A DNA stretch of 64,000 bases from Hyphomicrobiales bacterium (GTDB taxonomy: Bacteria; Pseudomonadota; Alphaproteobacteria; Rhizobiales; Rhizobiaceae): positions 62,001 to 126,000 of the forward strand of contig UCGV01000009.1 in the NCBI GenBank assembly GCA_900471925.1, in the 5' to 3' direction. A program made the translations under genes and the position numbers. A model generated the notes under the pieces. It saw only the letters and a program-made list of their open reading frames with translations, was not told the origin of the DNA and made no database searches. Shown piece after piece: positions 24,301-33,500 of this stretch; the stretch's first letter is position 1; each line of letters opens with the position of its first letter.

Positions 24301-25389
24301 GTGAGTTCGAACCTTCAGGCTATTGCGGAACCGGGCGGGACACCGGCGACGCCACAATTGCAAAGACAGGGAAAGGCCTTGCCGCTCCTGCGCGGGCTGG
24401 CCGGTTTTGCGGCCGCGCTCGCCTTCACCTTCCTTGGGCTTCTCGCCATTACCTTCTTCATCGGTCGTATCGTGCCGATCGATCCGGTACTGGCTGTCGT
24501 CGGCGATCGCGCGCCTCAGGCCGTCTATGAGCAGGCGAAGGTGGATATGGGGCTGGACCGGCCGTTGCCGGTACAGTTCGTCGCCTATGTCGGCAAGGTT
24601 CTCTCCGGGGATCTCGGCAAGTCTGTTTCGACCAACAATTCTGTCGCCGCCGATCTCGCGCGCGTCTTTCCGGCTACGCTTGAAATGGCGACGCTCGGTA
24701 TCGTCATCGGCGTGCTCCTCGGCGTACCCATGGGCGTTCTTGCGGCAAGCCGGCAGGGCTCGCTCATCGATCAGGCGATCCGTGTCGTCGGTTTGCTCGG
24801 CTATTCCGTGCCGGCCTTCTGGCTCGGTCTTACGGGTCTCGCGCTGTTCTACGCGCATTACGGCTTCGTCAGCGGTCCCGGTCGCATCGATGTCTATCTC
24901 GACGGCATGGTGCCGACCGTTACCGGGCTGCTGCTTGTCGACAGCCTGATCGCCGGCGACATGGACGTCTTCACAAATGCGGTCTCCCACATCGTGCTGC
25001 CTGCCACCGTCCTCGGCTTCTTCAGCCTTGCCTATATCGGCCGCATGACGCGTTCCTTCATGCTTGATCAGCTGAACCAGGAATTCATCACCACCGCGCG
25101 TGTCAAGGGCGTGCCGGAGCGTACCGTGCTCTGGCGCCATGCCTTCAAGCCGATCCGGGTGCCGCTCATCACCGTCATCGGCCTTTCCTATGCCGGTCTT
25201 CTTGAAGGCTCGGTGATGATCGAGACGATTTTCTCGTGGCCGGGTATCGGCAATTACCTGACGGTCGCGCTTCTCAATGCGGACATGAATGCCGTCCTCG
25301 GCTCCACACTGGTCATCGGCGCGGTCTTCGTCGGCATCAACAAACTGTCCGATCTCAGCTATCGCATCCTCGATCCGCGCGCCCGATAG
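24301..25389 (+). CDS. Peptide ABC transporter permease, DppB type
   Basis: A 362-residue inner-membrane permease. After a cytoplasmic leader of about 35 residues come the DppB/OppB marks: GLDRPLPVQFVAYVGKVLSGD before the first periplasmic part (given here in part), YSVPAFWLGL, and the EAA loop TTARVKGVPERTVLWRHAFK that contacts the ATPases. The GTG at 24301 is preceded by AAGGGG. It is the first gene of a five-gene plus-strand unit that faces the regulator and binding-protein genes. Six hydrophobic segments can be counted. It imports together with DppC, DppD, DppF and the binding protein at 21.9-23.5 kb. Confidence 0.92.
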   Translation: MSSNLQAIAEPGGTPATPQLQRQGKALPLLRGLAGFAAALAFTFLGLLAITFFIGRIVPIDPVLAVVGDRAPQAVYEQAKVDMGLDRPLPVQFVAYVGKVLSGDLGKSVSTNNSVAADLARVFPATLEMATLGIVIGVLLGVPMGVLAASRQGSLIDQAIRVVGLLGYSVPAFWLGLTGLALFYAHYGFVSGPGRIDVYLDGMVPTVTGLLLVDSLIAGDMDVFTNAVSHIVLPATVLGFFSLAYIGRMTRSFMLDQLNQEFITTARVKGVPERTVLWRHAFKPIRVPLITVIGLSYAGLLEGSVMIETIFSWPGIGNYLTVALLNADMNAVLGSTLVIGAVFVGINKLSDLSYRILDPRAR

Positions 25390-25399
25390 GAGAGCCCCC

Positions 25400-26302
25400 A
25401 TGGCAAATGTTACCGACTGGCTGCTCGACGATTCCCCGGTATCGCGCATGCAGGCGCGGCTTGGCCGCAGCTACCGCATCCTTCTGGCGCTTGCGAGGAA
25501 CCCGCTCGCCATGCTCGGCGCCATCATCGTCGCGCTGCTCGTTATCGCCGCACTTGCTGCGCCGCTGATCGCCACGGCCGATCCGATCGCCCAGAACCTT
25601 TCGCAACGTCTGCTGCCGCCGAGCGCTGCGCACTGGATGGGCACGGACGAACTGGGTCGTGATATATGGTCGCGTGTCGTTTTCGGCTCGCGCATCACGC
25701 TCACCATCGTGCTGCTCGTCGCAGTCATTTCAGCGCCTGTAGGGCTCATCATCGGCGCCGTTGCCGGATATTTCGGCGGCTGGACGGACCGGATCCTGAT
25801 GGGGATTACCGATATCTTCCTGTCGATGCCGAAGCTTATCCTGGCGCTTGCCTTCGTGGCGGCGCTCGGTCCCGGCATCCAGAACGCCATCATCGCCATC
25901 GCGATTGCCGCCTGGCCGAGCTATGCGCGCATCGCCCGTGCCGAGACGCTGACCTTCCGCAACTCGGAATTCATCGCCGCAATTCGCCTGCAGGGAGCTT
26001 CGGCCGCGCGGGTGATCGGCGGTCACATCCTGCCGCTCTGCACCTCCTCGATGATCATCCGCGTGACGCTCGACATGGCCGGCATTATACTGACCGCAGC
26101 CGGTCTAGGCTTCATCGGCCTTGGCGCACAGCCGCCGCTTCCTGAATGGGGGGCCATGATTTCGCGCGGGCGCAACTTCATCCTCGACCAGTGGTGGGTT
26201 GCCACCATGCCCGGCTTTGCGATCATTCTTGTCAGCCTCGGCTTCTGCTTCCTGGGGGACGGGCTTCGCGACGTTCTCGATCCCAAGCAGGGAGAAAAAT
26301 GA
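25400..26302 (+). CDS. Peptide ABC transporter permease, DppC type
   Basis: A 300-residue permease with the typical DppC N-terminal extension and first helix (NPLAMLGAIIVALLVIAAL). Then comes the hallmark HWMGTDELGRDIWSRVVFGSR at about residues 78-98 (only its start is needed to recognise the family). The EAA loop is IRLQGASAARVIGGHILP. GAGAGCCCCC lies between the DppB stop and its ATG, with a 10-bp gap. Its stop overlaps the next start by ATGA. Confidence 0.92.
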   Translation: MANVTDWLLDDSPVSRMQARLGRSYRILLALARNPLAMLGAIIVALLVIAALAAPLIATADPIAQNLSQRLLPPSAAHWMGTDELGRDIWSRVVFGSRITLTIVLLVAVISAPVGLIIGAVAGYFGGWTDRILMGITDIFLSMPKLILALAFVAALGPGIQNAIIAIAIAAWPSYARIARAETLTFRNSEFIAAIRLQGASAARVIGGHILPLCTSSMIIRVTLDMAGIILTAAGLGFIGLGAQPPLPEWGAMISRGRNFILDQWWVATMPGFAIILVSLGFCFLGDGLRDVLDPKQGEK

Positions 26303-27135
26303 TGAACATGCTTCTCGACGTGAAGAACCTCCGCGTCACGTTCCCGACGCCGAAGGGGTCGGTGGACGTGGTGCGCGGCATCTCCTTCACCCTCGGCCGC
26401 GAGCGTCTCGGCATCGTCGGGGAAAGCGGATCGGGCAAATCGATGACCGGCCGGTCGATCCTGAAGCTCGTCCGCGCGCCCGGCAAGGTCACGGCAGACA
26501 GGCTTGCCTTCGATGACATAGACCTGACGACCCGCAGCGAACGGCAGATGCGCGCAATTCGCGGCGCACGTATTTCCATGGTCATGCAGGACCCGAAATT
26601 CTCGCTGAACCCGGTCATGACCATCGGGGAGCAGATCGCCGAGGCTTTGCTGACCCACCGGAAGCTTTCGCGCGGTGAAAGCCGCGCCCGCACACTTGCC
26701 ATGCTGGAATCCGTGCGCATCAACGATCCCGAGCGCGTCGCCAAGCTCTACCCCCATGAGGTTTCCGGCGGCATGGGCCAGCGCGTCATGATCGCCATGA
26801 TGCTGATCCCCGAGCCGGACCTCCTGATCGCCGACGAGCCGACATCCGCGCTCGACGTCTCGGTACAGGCCCAGGTGCTCGACATCATCAACGAGCAGAT
26901 CGCCGGGAAGGGCATGGGCCTCATTCTCATCAGTCACGACCTCAACCTCGTCTCCAGCTATTGCGACCGGGTCCTCGTCATGTATCGCGGCGAGGTGGTG
27001 GAAACGTGCAAGACCTCGGAACTGCAGAACGCGAAACACCCCTATACGCGTGGGCTGCTTGCCGCCATGCCGCGTATCGATGAAACCCGCGACGAGCTTC
27101 CCGTGCTCGACCGTAGCGCCTGGGCCGCCGCATGA
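26299..27135 (+). CDS. Peptide ABC transporter ATPase, DppD type
   Basis: A 278-residue ATPase with Walker A GESGSGKS (near residue 41), Q-loop region VMQDPKFSLNP, signature VSGGMGQRVMIAMM and Walker B LLIADEPTSALD. The signature has Gly-Met-Gly where most members have Gly-Met-Arg/Gln, a mild variation. Two ATGs in a row are possible starts (26299 and 26302); GGGAG stands just before them. The C-terminal extension with the HPYTRGLLAAMP motif typical of Opp/Dpp ATPases is present but short, with no cysteine-rich part. It pairs with the DppF-type ATPase downstream. Confidence 0.92.
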   Translation: MMNMLLDVKNLRVTFPTPKGSVDVVRGISFTLGRERLGIVGESGSGKSMTGRSILKLVRAPGKVTADRLAFDDIDLTTRSERQMRAIRGARISMVMQDPKFSLNPVMTIGEQIAEALLTHRKLSRGESRARTLAMLESVRINDPERVAKLYPHEVSGGMGQRVMIAMMLIPEPDLLIADEPTSALDVSVQAQVLDIINEQIAGKGMGLILISHDLNLVSSYCDRVLVMYRGEVVETCKTSELQNAKHPYTRGLLAAMPRIDETRDELPVLDRSAWAAA

Positions 27136-27890
27136 CCGCCATATCGCTGAAAAATCTCGATATTTCCTACGGCGCCACGCAGATTACCCACGGCGTGACG
27201 CTCGATATCGCCGCCGGCGAGAGCTTCGCCCTCGTCGGCGAAAGCGGATCAGGCAAATCCACGGTGCTCAAGGCCATCGCCGGCCTCGCGCCGGAGTGGG
27301 AGGGAGAGATTGCGGTTGATGGAAAATCGCGCAGCCACGGCATCGACCGGGCGTTTTCAAAGACGTGCCAGATGGTATTCCAGGATCCCTATGGCTCGCT
27401 GCATCCGCGAAAGACTATCGACGCTACCCTGTCGGAACCCTTGCTGATCCACGGCCTCGGCAATGCTGGCGAGCGGATAGAAGCGACCATGGCGGCTGTC
27501 GGCCTCGACCGCCGCTTCCGCTTTCGTTTCCCCCATCAGCTTTCCGGTGGCCAGCGCCAGCGCGTGGCGATTGCCCGCGCGCTCGTGTTGGAGCCGCGCA
27601 TCCTCCTGCTGGATGAGCCGACCTCGGCGCTCGACGTCTCCGTCCAGGCAGAAATCCTCAACCTGCTCAAGCGCCTTCGCCGCGAAAAGGGCCTGACCTA
27701 TCTGATGGTGACCCACAATCTCCCCGTCGTGTCCTTTCTGTGCGACCGGCTCGCGGTCATGCGGGGAGGGCGCATCATCGAGATTGCCGACGTTGCCCAG
27801 CTCAAGCAGGGGACGCTCGCCGAACCCTATTCGCGGGAACTGATCGCCGCAAATACCAGCCACATCGCAACGTCTCAGGAATATTCATGA
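27132..27890 (+). CDS. Peptide ABC transporter ATPase, DppF type
   Basis: A 252-residue ATPase with Walker A GESGSGKST, Q-loop MVFQDPYGSLHPR, signature LSGGQRQRVAIARAL and Walker B ILLLDEPTSALD. It lacks most of the C-terminal extension of classic DppF proteins, so it is shorter than the usual 320-330 residues. Its ATG overlaps the DppD stop, and its stop overlaps the GAF gene start, both by ATGA, so translation is coupled through the unit. Confidence 0.92.
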   Translation: MTAISLKNLDISYGATQITHGVTLDIAAGESFALVGESGSGKSTVLKAIAGLAPEWEGEIAVDGKSRSHGIDRAFSKTCQMVFQDPYGSLHPRKTIDATLSEPLLIHGLGNAGERIEATMAAVGLDRRFRFRFPHQLSGGQRQRVAIARALVLEPRILLLDEPTSALDVSVQAEILNLLKRLRREKGLTYLMVTHNLPVVSFLCDRLAVMRGGRIIEIADVAQLKQGTLAEPYSRELIAANTSHIATSQEYS

Positions 27891-28381
27891 TCTCCGATCA
27901 CACTACCGCGCTTACCGCCTTTAGCCAGGCTATCGCCAATGAAAAACAGGCCGGATCTGCCTATGCCGCGCTCGAAGCGCTGGTACAGGCCGTGGTCGGG
28001 GTAAAGCTGTTCACAGTCATGGAAGCGGATATGGAAGCCGGCATTTCCCGACGTTCCTATTCGTCGGACCCGGAAAGCTATCCGGTGTCCGGCAGCAAGC
28101 CGATCAATCGCACACACTGGTTCGATACCGTTCACGTCGAGCGCCGCCCGTTCGTGGCCAATACGATCGCCGAGATTGCCACTGTTTTCCCCGATCATGA
28201 ACAGATCTGGTCACTTGGTTGCGGCTCCGTCGTCAACCTGCCGATCTTCATCGCCGGCGAATTCATGGGAACGATGAATATCCTGCACGAGGAACATTTC
28301 TACACGGCAGAACGCGTGAAGCTCGTAACGAATGTTTTGCGGATACCCGCGATGCTCGCGTTGCTCGCGTCGAGACGATAA
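27887..28381 (+). CDS. GAF-domain protein
   Basis: A 164-residue protein that is essentially one GAF fold: KLFTVMEADMEAGISRRSYSSD near residue 45, a central HWFDTVHVERRPFVANTI region and a final GEFMGTMNILHEEHFYT. GAF domains bind small molecules such as amino-acid-derived or cyclic-nucleotide ligands. No catalytic or output domain is attached. Its translational coupling to the peptide importer suggests it binds or processes the imported compound or its product; standalone GAF proteins in transporter operons are otherwise poorly understood. The start is fixed by the ATGA overlap. Confidence 0.82.
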   Translation: MISDHTTALTAFSQAIANEKQAGSAYAALEALVQAVVGVKLFTVMEADMEAGISRRSYSSDPESYPVSGSKPINRTHWFDTVHVERRPFVANTIAEIATVFPDHEQIWSLGCGSVVNLPIFIAGEFMGTMNILHEEHFYTAERVKLVTNVLRIPAMLALLASRR

Positions 28382-28507
28382 AGCGGTTTTATCGTCGGCC
28401 GGGTGGAGGTGACGCCGAAACCATGCTTTTCCGCAAGGCGACACTCACGGCGCGATCCATTGAAAGCGTCGATCACATCAAGCCGAACCTGTGGGTCCCC
28501 GCAGGCA

Positions 28508-30589
28508 TCAGTCGATGAAGACGCCGACGCTTGCCGCGCGGCCCATGGAATCGATCACGGTCAGCTTGGAGTAACCGCCGCCGTCCGGCATCCAGTTTTG
28601 CGTGCGCCGCCGCGACAGATCGGGCAGAGGCTTGCCGTTGGCGAGCCAGCGGAACGGCGCGCGGCCGCCCTGGAGCTTCAGCATCAGCGGCGAGAGACTG
28701 CCTTCCTTCGCGCCGAGATCGACATGGGCGCCCTCGGGTGGATAGACGATCTGCGGTGCCGGCTCGCGGCCGGAGGTGGCAAGCAGCCCGCTGGCATTGA
28801 TTGCAAAGCGCCGCTGACTGATCGGCAGATCGGTCTGGGCTATGCGCACTGCGCCTGCCGGGGGGCGCGGCAGCTGCGTGGTGGCGACGCCGGATTTTGC
28901 CAGGGCCTCAAAAAGAATGGGCGCGGCTGTCCCGTAACCCGTCAGCCCGGGTACGGCGCTGTTATCGGGCCGCCCGACCCAGACACCGAGCACATAACGA
29001 CCGTCATACCCGACCGACCAGGCATCGCGATACCCATAGCTGGTGCCGGTCTTGTAGGCGATACCGCGCTGCGGCGCACCGGCGGGTGGAATGACGCCGG
29101 AAAGAATGTCGGCGACATTCCAGACGGCGACCGGCTCGAGCAGCGGTTCGCCGTCGATCTTGCCGGGCATGTTGGTAACGCCGTCGCCTATGCGAACCGG
29201 CTGGCCGCGATTGGCGAGCGCCGTATAGAGCTGCACCAGATCCTTCAGCGTAATGCCGACCCCGCCAAGGCCGATCGCCAGCCCCGGCGTTTCGTTCGCA
29301 GGCAAGACCGGACGAACGTCGGCACGCCGGAAGCGGACCATAAGGCGCGACGGGTTGACCGCGTCGAGCAGCTTGACGGCCGGCACGTTGAGGGAGAGCT
29401 GCAAGGCCTCGCGGACGGTCACATCGCCCTGATAGCTCATGTCGAAATTGCGCGGCCTATAGCCGAAGAAATCAGCCGGCCGGTCCTCGATAATGGTCTC
29501 CTGGCTGACGAGCCCCTGCTCGAAGGCCAGACCATAGATGAACGGTTTCAGCGTCGAGCCGGGTGAGCGGTTGATGCGCGTCATGTCGATCCAGCCGGAA
29601 CGGCTGGCATCGAAATAATCGGCCGATCCCACTTCGCCGACGATGTCGCCCGTCTGAGCATCCGCCATCACCATGGCAAGTGACAGTTTCGGTCCGAGCT
29701 TCAGCGTGGCCGCCCGTGCAACGGATTCAAGGCCGGTCTGCACCTGCTTTTTCAGTGTCGTCTGATGCTGGACGGGTTTCGGATCCTTGCGCAGTGCCGC
29801 CTCGGCGACATGGGCGGCGAGAGCTGGAAGCTGCAGCCGTCGGGCAGGGATAGCGATACCTTCGGCGCGCTCGGCCTCGCCGTCACCGACAACTTCGGCC
29901 ACGGCAACGCGATCGAGCACGCGTTTGCGCGCGGCTTCGGCCGCCTTGAGATTTCGGTCCGGCCGGCGTTTTTCGGGCAATTGCGGCAGGGCGACCAGAA
30001 GGGCTGCTTCGGCGACCGTCAGCCGTTTCGGCTCCTTGCCGAAATAGGCAAGACTTGCCGCTCGCACTCCTTCCAGGTTGCCGCCATAGGGCGCATGGGT
30101 GAGATAGAGATCGAGGATCTGTTCTTTTGAAAGCCGCCGCTCGATCTGCACCGCGCGGGCGATCTGCAGGATCTTGGCCGAAAAGGACCGGCTCTCGCGC
30201 GGCTCGATCAGCCTCGCCACCTGCATCGACAACGTCGAGGCGCCGGAAACGATGCGGCCGTTGTTGACGAACTGCAGGGCTGCGCGCCCGAGCGCCCAGA
30301 CGTCGATGCCGCGATGGTCATAAAAGCGCTGATCCTCATAGGCGACCAGCATGCGGATGAATTGCGGATCGACGTCGGCGACATCGGTCTTCAGCCGCCA
30401 GCGCCCTTCCTGCGTTGCAAAGGCGCGCAGCAATTGTCCATCGGCATCGAGCACTTCGGGCGAGACGACCGCTGCCTTTTCGAGCGGCGGCGGATAGGCT
30501 CGGTCGGCGGCATCGAGCGCCAAAAGGCCTGCACCGGCAAGGATAATGCCGGCCACAGCCCCGATCGCAAATTTATGCCACCGCCTCAT
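28508..30589 (-). CDS. pbpC: Penicillin-binding protein 1C
   Basis: A 693-residue bifunctional peptidoglycan synthase anchored by one N-terminal helix (about residues 7-27). The GT51 glycosyltransferase domain has catalytic Glu85 in YEDQRFYDHRG and continues through GASTLSMQVAR and LDLYLTHAPYGG. The transpeptidase has SxxK at Ser345-Lys348 (SPGSTLKPF), SxN at 399-401 and KTG at 513-515. The last 90 residues are the PBP1C C-terminal domain. All catalytic residues are present. Its ATG overlaps the stop of the alpha-2-macroglobulin gene by ATGA. The pairing of these two genes is conserved in many proteobacteria and is thought to join envelope repair with trapping of invading proteases. Confidence 0.95.
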   Translation of the reverse strand: MRRWHKFAIGAVAGIILAGAGLLALDAADRAYPPPLEKAAVVSPEVLDADGQLLRAFATQEGRWRLKTDVADVDPQFIRMLVAYEDQRFYDHRGIDVWALGRAALQFVNNGRIVSGASTLSMQVARLIEPRESRSFSAKILQIARAVQIERRLSKEQILDLYLTHAPYGGNLEGVRAASLAYFGKEPKRLTVAEAALLVALPQLPEKRRPDRNLKAAEAARKRVLDRVAVAEVVGDGEAERAEGIAIPARRLQLPALAAHVAEAALRKDPKPVQHQTTLKKQVQTGLESVARAATLKLGPKLSLAMVMADAQTGDIVGEVGSADYFDASRSGWIDMTRINRSPGSTLKPFIYGLAFEQGLVSQETIIEDRPADFFGYRPRNFDMSYQGDVTVREALQLSLNVPAVKLLDAVNPSRLMVRFRRADVRPVLPANETPGLAIGLGGVGITLKDLVQLYTALANRGQPVRIGDGVTNMPGKIDGEPLLEPVAVWNVADILSGVIPPAGAPQRGIAYKTGTSYGYRDAWSVGYDGRYVLGVWVGRPDNSAVPGLTGYGTAAPILFEALAKSGVATTQLPRPPAGAVRIAQTDLPISQRRFAINASGLLATSGREPAPQIVYPPEGAHVDLGAKEGSLSPLMLKLQGGRAPFRWLANGKPLPDLSRRRTQNWMPDGGGYSKLTVIDSMGRAASVGVFID

Positions 30590-33500
30590 TGTTGTGCCGC
30601 GACGACCTCCATCTTGCCGGTCGCCGTGCGGGCAGAGAGGTCGGCCCGATACATATCCTCGACCGTAGCCGCCGGGTGATCGTAGACCCCAGGGGTCACG
30701 GCACGCACAACATAGGCGACGTTGAAGTCACGGCCGGAATTTTCGTCACGGTTGAAGGCGGCGACGAAGCGGTCGTAACGGAACTCCGTATGGGCGGCCG
30801 AAATCTCGCCGACCCAGTCGAAATTCGTCATCTGGGCGCTATCGACGAGGCTCGGATTATCGATCTCGAAGCCGGCCGGCAGGAGATCGGTGATGACGAT
30901 GCGCGAGGCCCAATCGTTCTGCTCGGTCACATGGATGACCACGACATAACGCTCGTTCTGCTGCGCCTCGCTGACATTGGCCTCCTCGCCATCGAGCGTG
31001 TAGTAGGTGCGCTCGATGGTAAAGCCATTGCCGCCCGCCGGCAGCGGCTTGATGGGCGCTGCGACCGTGGTGACGACGGCCGAAACCGTGTCGCTGGTTG
31101 CGCTTGTCAGCGTCAGCGGATGATCGATCAATGCGTCGCCGGTCATCTTCGCCATATAGGCGCCCGTGCGCTGAGCCCCGTTGACGTTGACCTTCAGGTC
31201 ATCGTCGCCATTCTGCAGTGCGCGTGCGGCCAAAAGCATCCAGGCCTGTTCCTGGGTGCTTGTATATTTGCTGCGATCCCATTCGCGCGCAACCGCCTTG
31301 GCAAGCTCGGGAATGACGGGTGGAACCGGCCGGCTTTCGGCGGCAAGCGCCAGGATTGCTGCGCCATCGCGCAGCACCGAACCGTAGTCGGTGCGCGAGA
31401 AATTCACGCGCGTCACCATCGACTGTTCCGACATCTGCAGCGCATCGACGAAGATGCTCTTCGAGCGGGTTGCATCCCCATAAAGAGCGAGTGCCGCAGC
31501 AATATGGGCCTTGGCAAGCGGCGTCGGGAAGTCGTTGATCATCGTGTCGGCATAGTAGCGCAGATCGCTGACGGCAGCCTTCTTGTTGCGGGCAAGCACG
31601 TAAAGCGCATAGGCGATCTCGTCACCCTTGCTCTTCACATCGGTGGTGTAGGAGAGCGAGTTCTGCAGGTTTTCGAGCGCCTGCACGAGTGCGCGGTCCG
31701 GCACGTCATATTTCTGCTCGCGTGCCCGCGTCAGGAAGTCCGTGACATAGGAATCGAGCCAGAGATCGCCGGAATCCGGTCCCCAGAGGCCGAAGCTTCC
31801 CGCATAGGCCTGGTAGGAAAGCACGCGATAGATCGCATCCTGCACGCGCTTGTGGATATCGTCATCCGTCTGTTCCATGCCCGCCTGCTTGGCGACTTCG
31901 GCCAGATAGAGGAGCGGCATGGCGCGGCTCGTCGTCTGCTCGGCGCAGCCGAAGGGATAGCGATCGAGCGTCATCAGCAGTGCGGGGATATCGAAGGCGG
32001 CTGAGCGTGTGACATTGACCGCGACTGAGGCGCCCGGAAGCACGCTGTCGGCCAGGAGGTTCTTGTCGATCGTCAGGCTTTTGCCGGGCGCAAGCGCGAT
32101 CACACGCCGTTCCGTCACCGGCAGCGATGAGGGCCGAACCGGCACGTCGACAATCTGGTCGAGCGACAGGCCCTGATCATTCGACAGGTTGATGGCGACA
32201 CTGCCATCTCCCGGCTCGCCGCCGACAAGTGTCAGCGTCAGATCCGATTTGGCGCCGGCTTCGAGCTTCAAGGTCTGCTCGGCAGGTCCGTCGATACTGA
32301 GCGCCTTGTTGCCGGTCAGCGTCAGCTTGTAGTCGCCGGCGGGCGCATCGGTATTGGCGATATCGAGGCGCAGATTGGCCTTGTCTCCCGGTGCCAGGAA
32401 TTTCGGCAGGCTTGCGGTGACGACGATGGGATCACGGATGATCACATCCCTGGCGCTGTGTCCAACGCCCGTCTTCGTCCAGGCAACAGCCATGACACGG
32501 GCCGTGCCGTTGAACTGCGGAATATCGAAACTGACTTTCGCCCTTCCCTCAGCGTCGAGCTTGACCGGACCGGAGAAGAAGGCGACGAGCTTCTGCGTCG
32601 GTGGGCTTGCCTGCAGCGCGATCGCGCCACCGTCACCACCGGTGCGCAGCTTGCCGGTCGCCCCTAGCGAGCCGTCGATCAGACGTCCGTAAAGGTCGCG
32701 GATTTCAAGGCCGAGCTGACGTTGGCCGAAATACCAGTCCTCGGGGTTCGGCGGTTCGTAGCGCGTCAGATTGAGAATGCCGACATCGACGGCCGCAACC
32801 GTGACATAGGCCTCCTCGTTGGCGCCGGCGCCTGTCACCTGCAGGCCGATATCGAGCGGTCCGCGCGGCAACATCTTTTCGGGTGTGTCGATCTTGACCT
32901 GCAGGGCACGGGTGGCCGGATCGACCTTCAGCCATTTGATGCCGATCGAGCGGGCAGGCATATGGGTGTCGAGTGAATCACCCGGGCGGAAGAGGGTAGC
33001 GGTCACATAAGCGCCGGCACCCCAATCGGCGGTGACGGGAATGTCGACCTCGCCACCGGTTTCACCCATCGTGGCGTTCTGCACGGCAATCAGGTTCTCC
33101 GTGCCGGCCGTGATCATCAGCTCGCCGCCGTAACGTGACGTCACTTTCAGCTTGGCCGTCTCGCCGACCTTGTAGCTGTCCTTGTCGAGGGCGATTTCGA
33201 GCCCGTCAGGCGTTTCCGTCGAGGTTGAGGCGACGAACCAGCCGGCATCGAATTCGACGCTGGAGGTCGGGCCGTCGGCATCAGGGCTTTCGACCTCGAG
33301 CCGGTAGCGGCCCCATTCGACCGGTGCCTGGATCTTGCCGCCATTGGCAGCCGGGGCGTCAACCGAACCGGAAGCAACTTCCTGCGGCGTATAGGTCGGT
33401 TCGTATTTCCAGGCCGTGCCCTCGCGATACCACTGGTAATCGCGGCGCAGCTTGTAGAACTTCCAGCGCAGGCCCTTCATCTCCTGCTTCTGTCCCTGCG

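Noticed and set aside
24268..25449. Minus-strand frame opposite the DppB permease
   Set aside because: Antisense shadow with a low-complexity, charged product; the plus strand holds the EAA loop and other permease marks.
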